Shown here: one piece after another, positions 47,788 to 61,026 of the stretch
How the letters are laid out: the number at the start of each line of letters is the position of its first letter
How positions within the stretch are numbered: the stretch's first letter is position 1
NCBI GenBank assembly: GCA_037974665.1
Contig: CM075781.1
Span: 34,821,235-34,885,234, forward strand
DNA: 64,000 bases
Direction of reading: 5' to 3'
Source of the DNA: Ehretia macrophylla
Lineage: Eukaryota > Streptophyta > Magnoliopsida > Boraginales > Ehretiaceae
Notes under the pieces: model-generated
What the model was told of the DNA's origin: nothing
What the model saw: only the letters and a program-made list of their open reading frames with translations
The model's database searches: none
Program-made: the position numbers and the translations under genes

Positions 47788-48657
47788 ATGGTGCAGGTCT
47801 TGGTTGCGCTTTATATGCTTTGGTTTCTCATCTTTATTTCTGAAGCTGGTCCCTGGTATTATACGTGTCCAAATACAACTACTTATACTCAAAATAGCAC
47901 CTATCAGGTTAATCTCAATAGCCTTCTCTCTACCCTTTCTTCTCCTAATATTACGAGAAACAACTTGTTCTACAACGCAACGGCGGGTAATAGCGGCCCT
48001 GACAGGGCTTATGGCTTATTTGTGTGTCACGGGGATGTTACATTTGATACTTGTCATGATTGTGTGGAAAATGCTGCGACAGAAATAGTCAAGACCTGCC
48101 CCAATGACAAGCAAGCACGTGTATGGTATAATGAGTGCATGTTACGTTACGACAATGAATCATTTTTTTCGACCATGTGGGATTCGCCTGCAGTTCCTAT
48201 AACGATTCCGCGAGATGTTCCAGAACCTGATCGTTTTGCGCAACTCTTGGGAAATACGATGAATGACTTAGCTACTCGTGCTTCCAATTATCAGTCAGCC
48301 AATGGTGGACGATTGAGAGGTTTTGCAACAGGAGAGGCTAATTTTACGAGTTTCCAAACCCTATACAATGTAGTTCAGTGCACCCCTGATTTATCAGGGT
48401 TTGATTGTAATCGGTGCTTACGTTTCGCTATTGGCTACTTGGCCGTCTGCTGCAGTGGAAGGCTTGGTGCAAGAATTTATCTTCCAAGTTGCAATATTAG
48501 ATATGAGACATCACCATTTTACAACAGTATAGCCGCACCACCACCACCATCGCCATCACCTACGCCCATAATTCCTCCCCCTCCAGCTCCAGGATCGCCT
48601 GTGAGTCCAGGAGGTAAGGTTTCATTGTGTAAACTAAGATCTTATATGCTAGTTTGA
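47788..48657 (+). CDS. Intact CRK-A2 ectodomain ORF (two DUF26 domains)
   Basis: 289 codons encoding the same protein as 4827-5696: signal peptide, DUF26-1 (CHGDVTFDTCHDC), DUF26-2 (CTPDLSGFDCNRC) and a Pro-rich stalk. The spliced exon ends at 48613; read-through into intron 1 adds a short tail and a stop. It could give a secreted DUF26 protein if intron 1 is retained or transcription ends within it. The kinase exons downstream cannot give a full kinase. Confidence 0.75.
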   Translation: MVQVLVALYMLWFLIFISEAGPWYYTCPNTTTYTQNSTYQVNLNSLLSTLSSPNITRNNLFYNATAGNSGPDRAYGLFVCHGDVTFDTCHDCVENAATEIVKTCPNDKQARVWYNECMLRYDNESFFSTMWDSPAVPITIPRDVPEPDRFAQLLGNTMNDLATRASNYQSANGGRLRGFATGEANFTSFQTLYNVVQCTPDLSGFDCNRCLRFAIGYLAVCCSGRLGARIYLPSCNIRYETSPFYNSIAAPPPPSPSPTPIIPPPPAPGSPVSPGGKVSLCKLRSYMLV

Positions 48658-48692
48658 AAATTTATAATTTGTTAATGTCTTAATGTGAGAGA

Positions 48693-49382
48693 CAGTGGCG
48701 TATCTAGGTATCGAGGGTCAGGACATGCACTACTTAACGGTTCGAGTACACTCATCTATACATAAACTAATACATATTAAGCACATTTTAGCAATTAAAA
48801 CAAAATGTAAACATATAAAAAGAGAAAAAAATAATAATTATAATCTATAGTATTATTTACCAGAAAAAGATATAATTATTTACCAAAAAAATTGACGAGG
48901 AAAAAGATTTTTTTTTTTTTTTTTTTTGCTAAGTCAGCAAGATATTTTTATTCCATTTCTCAAAAACTAAATGGCAAAGCCATATACAAGAAATCAAAGA
49001 AAGTTACACTAGATAATATAGCAACAGATAAAATTAATCAACTTGAAACTAAACAAGAATTACATTAAGATTCTAAGCATCACAAAAGATTCTATTGTGC
49101 CTATTGTTCTGGAATTTCTTCCTAGATGTCATCTTGAACTTCACATTTTCAATGATTTTGTTGATAATATGCTCCTCACTAGTTTAATGATTTTGTTGCC
49201 ATTAAACGTTCTTCATCGCATAAAGACTCATAATATGCTCCGCTGCCATTGAACTTGAGTGTAAGCATTAATAAAAAGAAAGTAGCAGGATTCAAACTTG
49301 GACTTCATCCGCCCCCAACTGATTCTAAACTTGCCTCCTTAACCACCAAGCTATATCACCATTTGTTGTAGGTCCGCCACTG
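48693..49382. mobile_element. hAT-like element in CRK-A2 intron 1
   Basis: Same insertion as 5732-6418, with the same CAGTGGCG ends and imperfect 8-bp target duplication. Confidence 0.75.
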
Positions 49383-51865
49383 GTGAAAAAATTATTCTTA
49401 ACTCTCCTCTTCAAGTATGAGCAATTCCAGTATCATGTTAAGACTTATGGATTCAACAATGTGGGAGAACTATTCTTCGAACTCCATTTCTGTTGCAACC
49501 TCATCCACACTTCAATGAACAATTTCATGAACATAAGGTCGTATTGAAGTCAATATTTGTTTTCCACCCAACTAACTTAGCCTATGTAATCAAACAACTG
49601 TGTATAAGATTTTCGTAATAAGATATATTGTTAAGAGTTCAGAGAGGAGACACTAAGATTCAGAGGATATGTTTCTAGAGCAGTGCACTAGCACTATTAG
49701 AGTTAGATCTTATAGATATGATTTGATGTAAATTTATTGTTTCATTTCCACCGCAGCTGCACCAGCTCCGCCTTTTTTTCGGGAGACTGTTCTCTTCTCA
49801 GCTGCCTACTTCTCTGCCTTTAATGGCACCCCGTCCAAACCGATCAAACACCCAAAAAAAAAAAACACCAAATAAACTGCATCTAGTCTTCTCTGCTCTT
49901 CCATTTTAACTGAACTGGCAAAAATAAACTTTATCTACTCTTCATCTTCAAACTTCATAAAAATCCTCCTCTGATCTCTATATTACTTCAATAATACTTG
50001 AATTCTTCTTCTCTGCATAAGATCTTTATCTGATCCTTGCCTAAATACACATATTTTTTATTATTTTTTAAATCAAATAGTTCATAGAACTGCTTCAGCT
50101 GCCATTGATGGTTGCTTCTTCAATCTTCGTCACACATCACTGCAGCTCAATATTTGCCGCAGATCTTCATCAGATTCATTATCCTCTTTCAAGAACTTCT
50201 TCAATTTTCTCAATCCTCTTCACTCTGGCTTTTTTTTTTACCCCAGATCTGCTATGACAGATCCCCTACCCCTCTTATCTTCATTCTCAAATATGAATCT
50301 CTCCTTTTAATCAAGAACATCCTCCACATCTCCCTTAGCAGGTCAACAACATAATAATTTAATCACATTTTCTCACTCTTCAAGACCCATCGTTTCCCCA
50401 AACCCCAGAGGCAGAGCCAGAATTTTAAAATTGGGGGTCAAGATTCAAATAAGAACATTCATGACAAGAGAAAAGAAATTAAGAGGACCGTTAACTTATT
50501 TTTAATGATACTACATAGATTTTTTTAACGATACTACATAGATTTTTTTTTTTAAAAAAAAAAATCTTGGGAGGCTGGGCCCCTGCCGGCCCGGCCTAGC
50601 TCCGCCCCTGCACACCACATAAATGCTTCAAATCTACCATGAGGTGCTATAACTCCCTTGTGCTTCAGAAATATTTGACATCGCTAAAGGTTTGAGAAGA
50701 AGGCTTAGATGCCTTACTTGCATCTCTTAGAATTAATGTAGTCATATTCTCCAGAAAATGAAAATCCCATGTAACCAGGAGGTAGCTTGATTCTGTGAAC
50801 AGTTCTTTCATGGAAAAGGTGAAATGTGATAGCAGCTGTGAGAAGAAGCCCAAAGATTTGTGAAGTCTCTCTTTCTTGTTAATGTTTTCTTGTGCTTGTG
50901 ATATGTGATGGTTATTCTTGTACACTAAAGAGCTCCGAAAAATGGAAATAGAAAAAGTAGTCCTTAATCTATCTTTAATTTTCCTCCTCAACTCTCTATA
51001 TATGTGGCTCTTCTACACCTCCTTTTGCTTTTCCTTGGAAACAAAGAACTCACTAACAATTAGGAAGCTCCAATCTCTGCTTTTCTAGTTTCTGCGGAAC
51101 GTGGAAAAAAATGAGATACCAATCTTTTTTTGGTCTAATTTTTAGACACTTAAAAGTACTTCATGTGAGTTTTAAAAACTGAATTATTCCGTTTGGTCCA
51201 TTTTTTAAAGTGCTTTTAAATAAAAGTTGGAGTTGAAAAAAACTGAAAAATAAAAAGCTCCAAATTGGTGTTTTTCAAAAAATGTTTTTCTAAGCTATTT
51301 TTACATAATACAGAAAGTTGTTATTCTTTTTCTTTCTCAAATATACACTTTCATATGTTTTTAAAATCCAACATTACCTTCAAAATTTTTAAAAGCCCAG
51401 CATTACCCAACATTCGCCAAACAGGCAAGAGCTTTTATTTACTAGCACTTCTAACCAAAGTTATACTGTTAAATGCTCTACAAAGCACTTCCTCTCGATG
51501 GACATTTCAGTTTCAAGGAAAATAATTTCCAGCCAGAGATTTTTGCATCCGAAGTCAATTGCTAGTATTGCCACTACCATAAATCATATCTGGCAAATGT
51601 GACAAGGTTCAGAGCTGACTGTTGCAGCCCAAGGCCACAACTTCTAGCATTGGTTAATTATACTGGAATTTTAGATAATAAGGTGTATAAATAGCAAATA
51701 TTTGAAGTGCAGGAAAGAGACCAAACTCGAGTCATTAATTGGAGTGATACAGGATGATAAGATGATTCATGCTTCAGTACCTACTCCCTTTGATAACATG
51801 TAAAAAGGCACCATAAGGCTAGCTAATATATTTTCTGATAAATGATCTTCATTGCATTGATGCAG
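49383..51865. other. Remainder of CRK-A2 intron 1, no gene
   Basis: Copy of 6419-8899. It includes the short hAT-like MITE (about 50409-50618), whose left half differs from copy 1 at roughly one base in eight, against about one in a hundred or fewer around it. Confidence 0.6.
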
Positions 51866-52638
51866 GAAGCGGGGGAATATCAGCAAGAGTAATTATTCCA
51901 ATTCTTGTCGCAATGGCTGTTGCTATTTTGCTGCTGACCCTGGGCTTCTGTTTCCTAGGAAGAAGAGTAAAAAAGTATGATGCCATGGAGGAGACAACAG
52001 GTAAAATTCAAGAATCCAAGGTTTTCCTTTTTCTTTTTTTTTGTGATTCGTCAAGATCTATATTATTAACTTATATACCAGGCACAGAAGGAAATGATAT
52101 CTCAGCAACTGAATCTTTACAATATGATTTAAATACAATTGCGGCTGCTACAAACAATTCTCTGCTGAAAATAAGATAGGTGAGGGTGGATTTAGCGCCA
52201 TGTCCAAGGTAAAGTAATTTAATTTAATTACTGACATACAAGAGAATTTTTGCCCATTTTTAATCCTTTCTGAGCAGAGTTTTTATGTGTGACTATATAC
52301 ATTCAGGGTAAACTTTCTAATGGGCAAGAGATAGCTGTTAAAAGGCTATCCAAAACCTCCAGACAAGGTGCTCAAGAATTTAAGAATGAAGTTGTTATTG
52401 TTTCCAAACTTCAACACAGAAATCTTGTGAGACTAGTAGGATTTTGCTTGGAGCGAGAAGAAAAGATCCTTATCTATGAGTTTGTGTCTAACAAAAGCCT
52501 CGACTACTTTCTTTTTGGTTCGTATTTGGTTCCACTTTTAATATTTGGAATTTGAAGGGTCTGGTAACAAGTCTCAGTAGATTTTTATCTAAAATATGAG
52601 TTTTTTTGGTCATAACAAAGTTGGGAATCCTATATTAA

Positions 52639-52890
<252 letters not shown>

Positions 52891-53881
52891 TAAGTTTGCA
52901 CCTTAATTTCTCCATAGTAATCTGATGGACAACATACATATCCTAGTGCTTTCTTCCTAAGAGTATATAACTTTTACTTGTGCTTCTTTCAGTCATACCA
53001 TTAATTTTTTTTAGCACACATTTCACATCATCTTGTACTAAATTTCATAAAAGAATGTTATATAACCAGAACCCAAGACTAATTGGCTAATTCTAATGTC
53101 GTTGTTTCTAATTGTAGTGGGTATATGTCTCCAGAATACGTTATGCATGGTCAGTTCTCTGTCAAATCTGATGCCTTTAGTTTTGGTGTGCTACTATTGG
53201 AGATAATAAGTGGAAAAAAGAACAGTGGTTTCGCTCAATCAGGAGAGTTGAAGGACCTTCTCAGCCATGTGAGTACAAGTACTTTTTTTTAACTTTTCAA
53301 GCCATATAGTATGATAAATTTCCTAGAACATAGTTCAAACAAAAAATTACATATTCAAAACATCATTTTACATATTCTAGACATCATTTGGATAAAAATT
53401 GCAGGCTTTGAAACTTTGGAGGGATGGCACGCCTCTAGACTTGGTGGATCTTGCTTTGGGAGATTCCTTTGTTAGAAATGAAGTAGTTCGATGTATAAAC
53501 ATTGGCTTACTCTGTGTGCAAGAAGATGCTGCAGACAGACCTACCATGGCATCAGTGGTTCTCATGTTTAATAGTTCTACTCTTACTCTGCCATTACCGC
53601 ATTAACCAACAATCTTCTTTCGTAGCAGAACATATACTATTGTGAAGCCTCTAGAGTCAGATGAATCCACAGGTAAGTCAATTTCATGGTCAACAAATAT
53701 CAATTACGGAATTATACCCGAGATAAGAGGAGAAGATCCAATTATAGTCAATGATTCAAGTTGCGAACGACTTTGCGTTATGTTACACACTCGCCAAAAG
53801 ATCTAAAGCAATTTCCGTTGTATCTAGCACATTTTATTATGCATCGCTATGTACACTTGAACTTGATTTATCACAGTTATG

Positions 53882-53887
53882 AATAAA
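53882..53887 (+). promoter_or_regulatory. Candidate poly-A signal of CRK-A2
   Basis: AATAAA in the conserved CRK 3' flank. Confidence 0.5.
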
Positions 53888-54344
53888 AGCAAACCGATAT
53901 AAACCACAACTAATTGATTTGAATAGTTATCCTATAATATCAAAACCTGGGCATTGCTTAATAGGTGATGCTACTATCTTGATCTTGATGAGGTTCCAAT
54001 CCACTTCTTCCGAGTACTAAAAAGAAAAGATTTTTATGTGATTTTATTAACAATTAGTAACTACATAAAATACCTATTAAGTTTAATATTTACACAAAAC
54101 TCCCTCCTTTAACCTCACCCTTCTCCTAACCATCAAAGCCGCTGCCACCACCCAAATTGGGCTGCGCTGCCACACATCCTTCTCGATTTAAAGATTCTCA
54201 CCTCTTTCCCAATTGCGTCAAAGAGGCATTGAAATTTTTTACATCTTATTCACATATTACATAGAAAGCATGGTTAAGAAAAAATTCAAGAATTCTAATC
54301 TCCAAATAACAAAGGTCTCATGTGAGCTTTCCTTATAATTTAAA
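53888..54344. other. CRK-A2 3' flank, no gene
   Basis: Copy of 10923-11379; contains the same uninterrupted gcttaatag site. Confidence 0.6.
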
Positions 54345-54540
54345 GGGTAAATGACACCGTAATCCCCCTACGGGTTGTCAAAAGTGCACAGGTAACTCAT
54401 ATACTTTTGAAAGTGTACAGGTACTCATGTGGTTTATAAAACGTAACACCACAGTCCCTCCGTCAAAAAAATCATTACTTTTAACAAAAAGTGTGTTGCA
54501 CGCACCTAAATTGCAATTGTGGTTGATTTTTATAAGTTGG
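54345..54540. mobile_element. MULE-type terminal repeat (copy 2)
   Basis: Same as 11380-11575. Confidence 0.5.
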
Positions 54541-54929
54541 GAAAATGTCACGTTTTCCCCCCTGTGATATGTGAAACTATCATCCTACCCCCCTGTGTTC
54601 CTAAAACTTCAAGAATGCCCCATGTGTTATTAAAAAGTCATCACACTACCTCATCCATGTCTTTTTTAAGCTATTAAATGACAGTTTTACCCTTTTATAA
54701 TATATAATTTTTTTCATTTTTTCCTTCATTTTTAACTATTTACCATTAAATAAAAAAATTTAAAAAAATCATCTTCCCCAACCCCCACCCCTACCCCTCC
54801 ATACCACCCCCACCCCCCACCCCCTGCTGCTCTGACGGGGCAGCAGTGGGTGGGGAAGGTGGGGGTTGGAAAAGATAGATTTTTTATTTTATTTTTTTAT
54901 TTAGTGGTAAATAATTAAAAATGAAGGAA

Positions 54930-55015
54930 TATATATACATATATATATGTATATATATACATGTATATATGTATATATATACATGTATATATGTATATAT
55001 ATACATGTATGTATG

Positions 55016-55046
<31 letters not shown>

Positions 55047-55055
55047 GTATGTATG

Positions 55056-55086
<31 letters not shown>

Positions 55087-55100
55087 GTATGTATGTATTA
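54930..55100. repeat. Expanded (TATATACATG)n/(TATG)n microsatellite
   Basis: Alternating TATATA, CATGTA and TATGTATG units; about 100 bp longer than the matching tract at 11966-12035. Confidence 0.9.
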
Positions 55101-55225
55101 TAAAAAGGCAAAACTGACATTTAATAGCTTAAAAAATACATGAGAGGGTAGTGTGATGACTTTCTAATAACACAGGGGGAATTCTTCAAATTTTAAGAAC
55201 ACAAGGGGGGTAAGGTGATAGTTCA

Positions 55226-57867
55226 TGTGAAACCCGAAATTTTTGACCTTATCTCGCTTTGCGTGTTTTATTCTCGTTTTGCATGAATTGACCTGTCTAT
55301 GTGCTACATGACTTAGAATGTGATAATTTTGATATCAATACTCTTAGAACATGCTAAATGTGTATTCATGAAATTTTCATAAAAAACGGAGTCAGAAATT
55401 TTATCGTCGATTTTCAGTGAATAGTATTTTTGAAACACGTCCGCTATAATTTTGAAACTGGTCTTTTTAACCCTTCTAGACCTAGTCCATAGACTTTAAT
55501 AGACCTGCATTTGATTAAAACAGTTTTAAAATCGGCTTAGGAAATTATTAGGGTTTTTACACCGACTTTTGCAAAAATCGAGTTTCAAGCCGACTCGGGT
55601 GAAATTATTTGATTGTAAAACTTCTTGTCACCTAAAAATAACCTACTTGAGCTAGCTTGGGTGTTGAATAATTGTTTTGAACTTTGGTGATCAATAAAAT
55701 GCATTTAAAGTCAAGAAAACACTAAAAACACTAAAGTTTCAACTTTGACTTTTTTCCATATTGTTGACTTATGCATATAAATCTCTACACACACTAAAAA
55801 CAAAGCAAACACCACAAAAACACACACCTTGCAGCCGTGAAAGCTTAGGAAAAAAAAAGAGATTTTATTCAACTTATTTTCAAAGTAATTTTGCCTTAGA
55901 AAACTTAGTTTTAGTCCGAATCTTTTCAAACCGGGCTGAATTCCGCTTGTTGGGCACCTATTGCACGCATTCCTAGCTTTACTTCGGATCAAAGGTGAGA
56001 GAAAAATTCTAGATCTCAAAATGTCATTTTTATGTTTTTGCGTATAATTAATTATTGAACCGTTAGAATGTTAATCTGATGTTAGATTATTGCTCCATGC
56101 ATGCTAGGGATCATTTATATGCAATACTACGAGATTTGAACGGATGTAGCATATTTATTATTTTTCGGGTATTTAAAGTTGATTAATTTGTTAAATGTTG
56201 AATATTTTGAGTTGTGTTGATCGGAATCGATTGCCGTCGATTTCTAAAAGATTGATAATTACGTGGTAGCGCCGTTGTAATGCCGAATTTTCGATTGTGA
56301 TGTCCGTGCCAAAATCCAAAAATTTCAGCCATGATACACTAGGGTTTTAGGGTTATTGGGCATGATTTGGATGTGTTTTGGTTGGTTTCCGAGGGGGGCT
56401 AATGTAGTTGATTGAACGGGTGAGTGTTTGAAACTGATTTGGAGTTGTTTGGATTAGTAAAATGTAAGATATGATTATTTGAAGTTTAGGTTGTCTTTAT
56501 TTAAAATGTTAGATTGAGCCTTAGTTGATTGGGTGTGGTTTGAGTGATTGAATTGTGAGTTGTTAATGGTTAGACTAGGGTTAGATTATGTGTTTCATGC
56601 ATGTTAAGTTGGATGGCCTACTTTGTCATCTAACTTAGTTGTTTGTGGTTTAATTAAATATTGATGTTATATTGATGATTATTGATTATGGGAATCGGGC
56701 ACTTTTGTTGCTGATCTCCCAGTTTATTTATTTATTATTGAGTACGGGAATCGGGCACTTTTGTTGCTGATCTCCCAGATTATTGATTGATTATTGATTA
56801 TGGGAATCGGGCACTTTTGTTGCTGATCTCCCTGTTTATTTATTTATTATTGAGTATGGGAATCGGGCACTTTTGTTGCTGATCTCCCAGTTTATTTATT
56901 GATTATTGATTACGGGAATCGGGCACTTTTGTTGCTGATCTCTCGGTTTATTTATGTTGAGTCTCATTGTTGTGAGCTTTGATAATGTTGTGTCACCTCG
57001 GGAGGCATCCTGGGTTGCGGGCACAGTTATCATGGCTACTCCCTATCTTGCATGGGCGGAGAGGCCATGGAGTGTGGGTCTAGGTCAAGGTACCTCAGGA
57101 ATTGTGTCATTGAGTTTGGAGGAGTTGTTGAGCATGGAATTGGTGTATGGAGCTTCATCAGTAAACGTATTGTATCCTTATTGTATGTTTACAGTTATTA
57201 CTATTGTTGCATTTATAATGATTATTGATGTTATTGTGTGTTTACTGACTCAAAGGATTATTTCCAAGGAGTTTAGTAAACCTTGTTCGAGATCTATCGG
57301 ATCCTCGCTGGGCTTATTTTATATAAGCTCACTCTCTATTATTGCATGCATACAGGTGTACTATCGCAGGATTACGAGTACGTGCCTCCTGAAGAGGAAA
57401 ATGTGCCTTACGTGGATGAGTCACACGTTCCAGAGTCTTATCCGTGATTCTGTGCTGTTATTTATCATGTATATTAGCTTAGTAGCCTTTTCTATGCTTT
57501 ATAGTTCTTGTTGTATAGGATGCTGAAAAGAATATAAATTAGTTGTTACTATTCTAGTAGCTTCTTTTGTCTATGGTTAAGTTGTTAGATGGGTCTCAAC
57601 TTATTTTTGAAATGTATGATAAGGTTGAGGTATTATATGTTATGTTGGAACGGGGGCAGATAACGAGGACTGATTATTGTATATTACGGTTATGTTGTGT
57701 GTTGTTATGCTGTTGAGGAGTTGTTGTTTGTATGGTTATGGAATTGGATGTTTAATTTTATTAATGAGGTTGGTTTAGAACCTCGGTATTCTATTTACTG
57801 TCGTTATACTGCCAAAATCCCGTCGCGTCCTGACTGATTGTAGGTGGGGTCGAGTTGGGGCGTGACA
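55226..57867 (+). mobile_element. Solo LTR, Ty3/gypsy Tekay/Del-like, only in copy 2
   Basis: 2642 bp, TGTGAAACCCGAAATTTTTG at the start and GTCGAGTTGGGGCGTGACA at the end, with a perfect 5-bp duplication GTTCA (55221-55225 and 57868-57872). Copy 1 has the empty site at about 12140-12155 (tagttcacatatt). No internal region and no second LTR. The large LTR size and the 'CCCGAAATTTTT ... GGGGCGTGACA' ends fit chromoviruses of the Tekay/Del type. A 190-codon ORF inside (56954-57526) is not a gene. Confidence 0.9.
56690..56969 (+). repeat. Five tandem copies of a 56-bp unit inside the solo LTR
   Basis: Units begin GGGAATCGGGCACTTTTG at 56690, 56746, 56802, 56858 and 56914, exactly 56 bases apart, each with GTTGCTGATCTCCC and an ATTTATT-rich spacer. 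Confidence 0.95.
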
Positions 57868-58139
57868 GTTCACATATTACAGGAGGATAACGTGACATTT
57901 TTCCTTTTGGAGCACTTGCTCCTCCTACAAATGATACAACAACACATATTTAAGTAAGTTCATAGGATAGATTTTTTAGACTAGATACTTGGAGAATACT
58001 AGAAAAGTGTATTAATTAATTCCAACTCTTCCCCATCATACACTTTTCTAGTAATTTCAGTTTTTGCTTGTGTCTTGCATCTTTGATGATCGAATTAAAT
58101 ATATCTCCTCCTCAAACTCTTGAGAGATAATTTTTTTTA

Positions 58140-59208
58140 GAGTAAACGACGAAAATAGTCCCTTATCTTTTAATTATGTGACATTTTCGTCCTTCATTTA
58201 CGAATTGTGACATTTTAGTCCCGCATCTTTCATTTTGTGACGCCGTTAGTCCTTCCATTAAAATTCAAACGGAAATGTCACATGTGCGGCACATGCGTCA
58301 TTTGTCTCTCATTTTGAAGGGCCAAAATCGTCATTTTAGCTATTTCTTTTTTTCTTCTCCTTTGGCTCATCCTTCACACCTTCACCACCATCACTTTCTT
58401 CTTCACCTTGATCACCACCACCACCAACTCTTTCTCACCACTATACCCAACATCAACATCAATAACAGATTATCACCACCATACTAAGCACCATAACCAC
58501 CATACCCATAAACTCTTTGTCACCACCGTCAAAAAAACTAAGAAAGAAGGCAAATCTGCAAAATGAAATCTGCAAACGAAATCTGCATTCACCACTGATC
58601 CAATCTGCAAGACAAAAATCAAATGTTATATGCAACCAAATCTTCAAACAATCTATATATAGAGAGAGAGTTTCGACAGCCTTGAAAAGCACCAAATGAT
58701 TGAGGACGAATAGAAGAAGATGATGGTGGCATCCCCGTCGTTCGCCACTGCCAGAGGTTGCCAGAGAATGATGAAGATGGTGTTGTGATTTGGCCATGGA
58801 TTGTGGTTGATGATGTAGGAGACAATGTTTTTATGCAAAATGATGAAAAGCTTAAAGCGTTTTGATAGGGTATGATCAAAGAAGAAGAAGATGAAGATGA
58901 AGAATCAAAATTTTTTTTATGTTAATGGCTAATTAATTGTTGGTTTTGCAATTGGGGCTAAATCTAGGGTTTTGCAATTTGGGGAAAATTGGGTGGGGTT
59001 GCAAATGAGTGCAATGACAAATTTACCCTTGCAAAATCTGACTTCAACAAGTCACGTGCCAAGCACATGCAATAGGCGTTAAAAAATTGACGGAAGGACT
59101 AATGTCATCACAAAATGAAAGATATGGGACTAAATTGTCGCATTTCGTAAATAAAGGGCTAAAATATCACAAACTCCAAAGATAATGGACCATTTCAGTC
59201 ATTTACTC
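58140..59208. mobile_element. Non-autonomous MULE-like element (copy 2)
   Basis: Same insertion as 12430-13474, with more substitutions than flanking DNA and a 23-bp extra stretch near 59033. Confidence 0.75.
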
Positions 59209-59248
59209 TTTTTTTATCTCGTGTCTTGTGTAAACAAGCTCAGGCCTC

Positions 59249-60980
59249 GAGTAAACAGCACTATAACTCCCTATAGTTGTCGAAAATGCAAAGGACCCCC
59301 TGGGATTTTAAAAGTGTACCGTACCCCCTTGTGATTTTAAAAACGTGCATATGCATCCCCTCTTCACATTTCCGTTAACAAAGTTAACATAATTGTATAA
59401 AAAGACTTAAATACCTCTCAATTCATTTTCTTTTTTCTCTTTTCTCCTTTTCTTTTTTGGTTATCATATTAGAGAAAAAAAATTCAGACCAAAAAAATAA
59501 GACACACATATATATAAATAAATAAAAAACAGAATTGCATACCACAACAAATAAAAAAATAAAATCCGCCGGAGATCTGTAATGCAATTCACTCGTAGTG
59601 CTGAACTTCATACTTATTATGCTGCTGCTATATAAGATGATTCAAAAAGATGCCACCGCGATGTGCTGCCGACTTTTGGGCACTTATTACATGTTCATCC
59701 TGTCTTACTTTGTGTGTAGAGATAACACAATGCAAATCATTAAGCAAATGGAATAATATGTGCCAATATCTGGTGAATGCCCATGTCTTGGTCCTGATCT
59801 TAGAAATCCAAGGCATTTCATGGATAGTGGTTGGTTCACAACACATCAATGTCTCCATTTTTCTTGTACATAGTGATTAAAGAAGTGCACATGAGCATGT
59901 ACACCGTAATGCAAAATAACGCAATCTTTTCTGATAAACATTTGTTGAATATTTTAGACAAAAATGTATACTTCATAAGTACGCCCCAAAGGTGTTTGAT
60001 AAAATGTGAAGGTGTAATTTGCATTGAAAAACTTACACAAATATGTCTCTTATGATATGTGTTAATGTTGTTTGACAAAATGCCAAAGCGAACTTTGCAT
60101 TGAAAAGTTAGTTGATTAAATTGCAGCTTTAAGGTGAGTGTTTGTTGTTCAAAGAAAAAAGAGTGAGATCGAAGGTAAACCCAGGAAAAATGTAATGTGG
60201 AGGGTCAATTCCTCACACTTTCATATCCGGAGAACTGCATCTTCGGGTTACTTCCCTGCGAAGGTAAACCCAAGAAAAATCTTCATTGGATTGTTGCAAG
60301 TTTAAACTATAGGGTGTTGCCATTTGAGAATTATACCTTGACTGAACCAGTGCATACCTTGAGTCGAGCTGCTGCATCTTGGGGGTTTTGGTTCATGCAT
60401 AACCGTTAGGTCAGACGAGGGGACGCTAGCGTGTCTCGTCCTCGGGTGGGGTTAATCAAGTTTATGTCTCGTGGGTTGATTGTGTGGGGATATTTTCCCA
60501 GGTTTGCACAAAAAAAAAAATTAAACTATGAATAATTCTTTTGGTCTGGATTTTATTTGGCTACTTGTAAAGATTAGGAGCATTTAAATAGTTTTTTTTC
60601 TCTAGAACTGTTGGAAAAGTATATATATCTGAGGGGGGAGGGGGGGGGGTGGGGTGGGGTGGGGTGGGGGAAGGGGTGGGAAGATGACAAGCTTATTTTT
60701 TTAATTTTTTTTGGTGAAAAGAATGGGTGCAGTGAGAAGAAAATAAAAGGAAAAAAATGTATCATATAAAGGTATTTTTGTCCAAATAATTAACAATTTA
60801 AGCAAAAAACATGAGTAATTGCACTTAACGTGAGTGCATTGCATTTTTCGTTAAAATAGATGGATTTTTTTACGAAGGGGGCTATGGTGTTATATTTTTA
60901 AAATCACAAGAGGATTTGGTGTACTTTTAAAACCATAGGGAGTTCTGTGCACTTTCGACAAATCATAATAGATGGGTTTA
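59249..60980. mobile_element. MULE-like element or fragment (copy 2)
   Basis: Same as 13515-15238, with an expanded G-rich tract near 60634-60670. Confidence 0.55.
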
Positions 60981-61026
60981 GACGTGACAGGAAATTTTTT
61001 TTGATAATCTTAGTTCATTAAGACGT

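Larger units (their letters stand above)
54540..57904. mobile_element. Non-autonomous TIR element split by a solo LTR (copy 2)
   Basis: Same element as 11575-12194. Its right arm is interrupted by the LTR at 55226-57867, and its AT-rich core is about 100 bp longer than in copy 1. Confidence 0.8.

Noticed and set aside
54884-55143. Tyr/Ile-rich ORFs on both strands
   Set aside because: Translations of the TATA/TATG microsatellite.
56954-57526. 190-codon ORF
   Set aside because: Lies wholly inside the solo LTR, has no recognisable domain, and LTRs do not normally encode proteins there.
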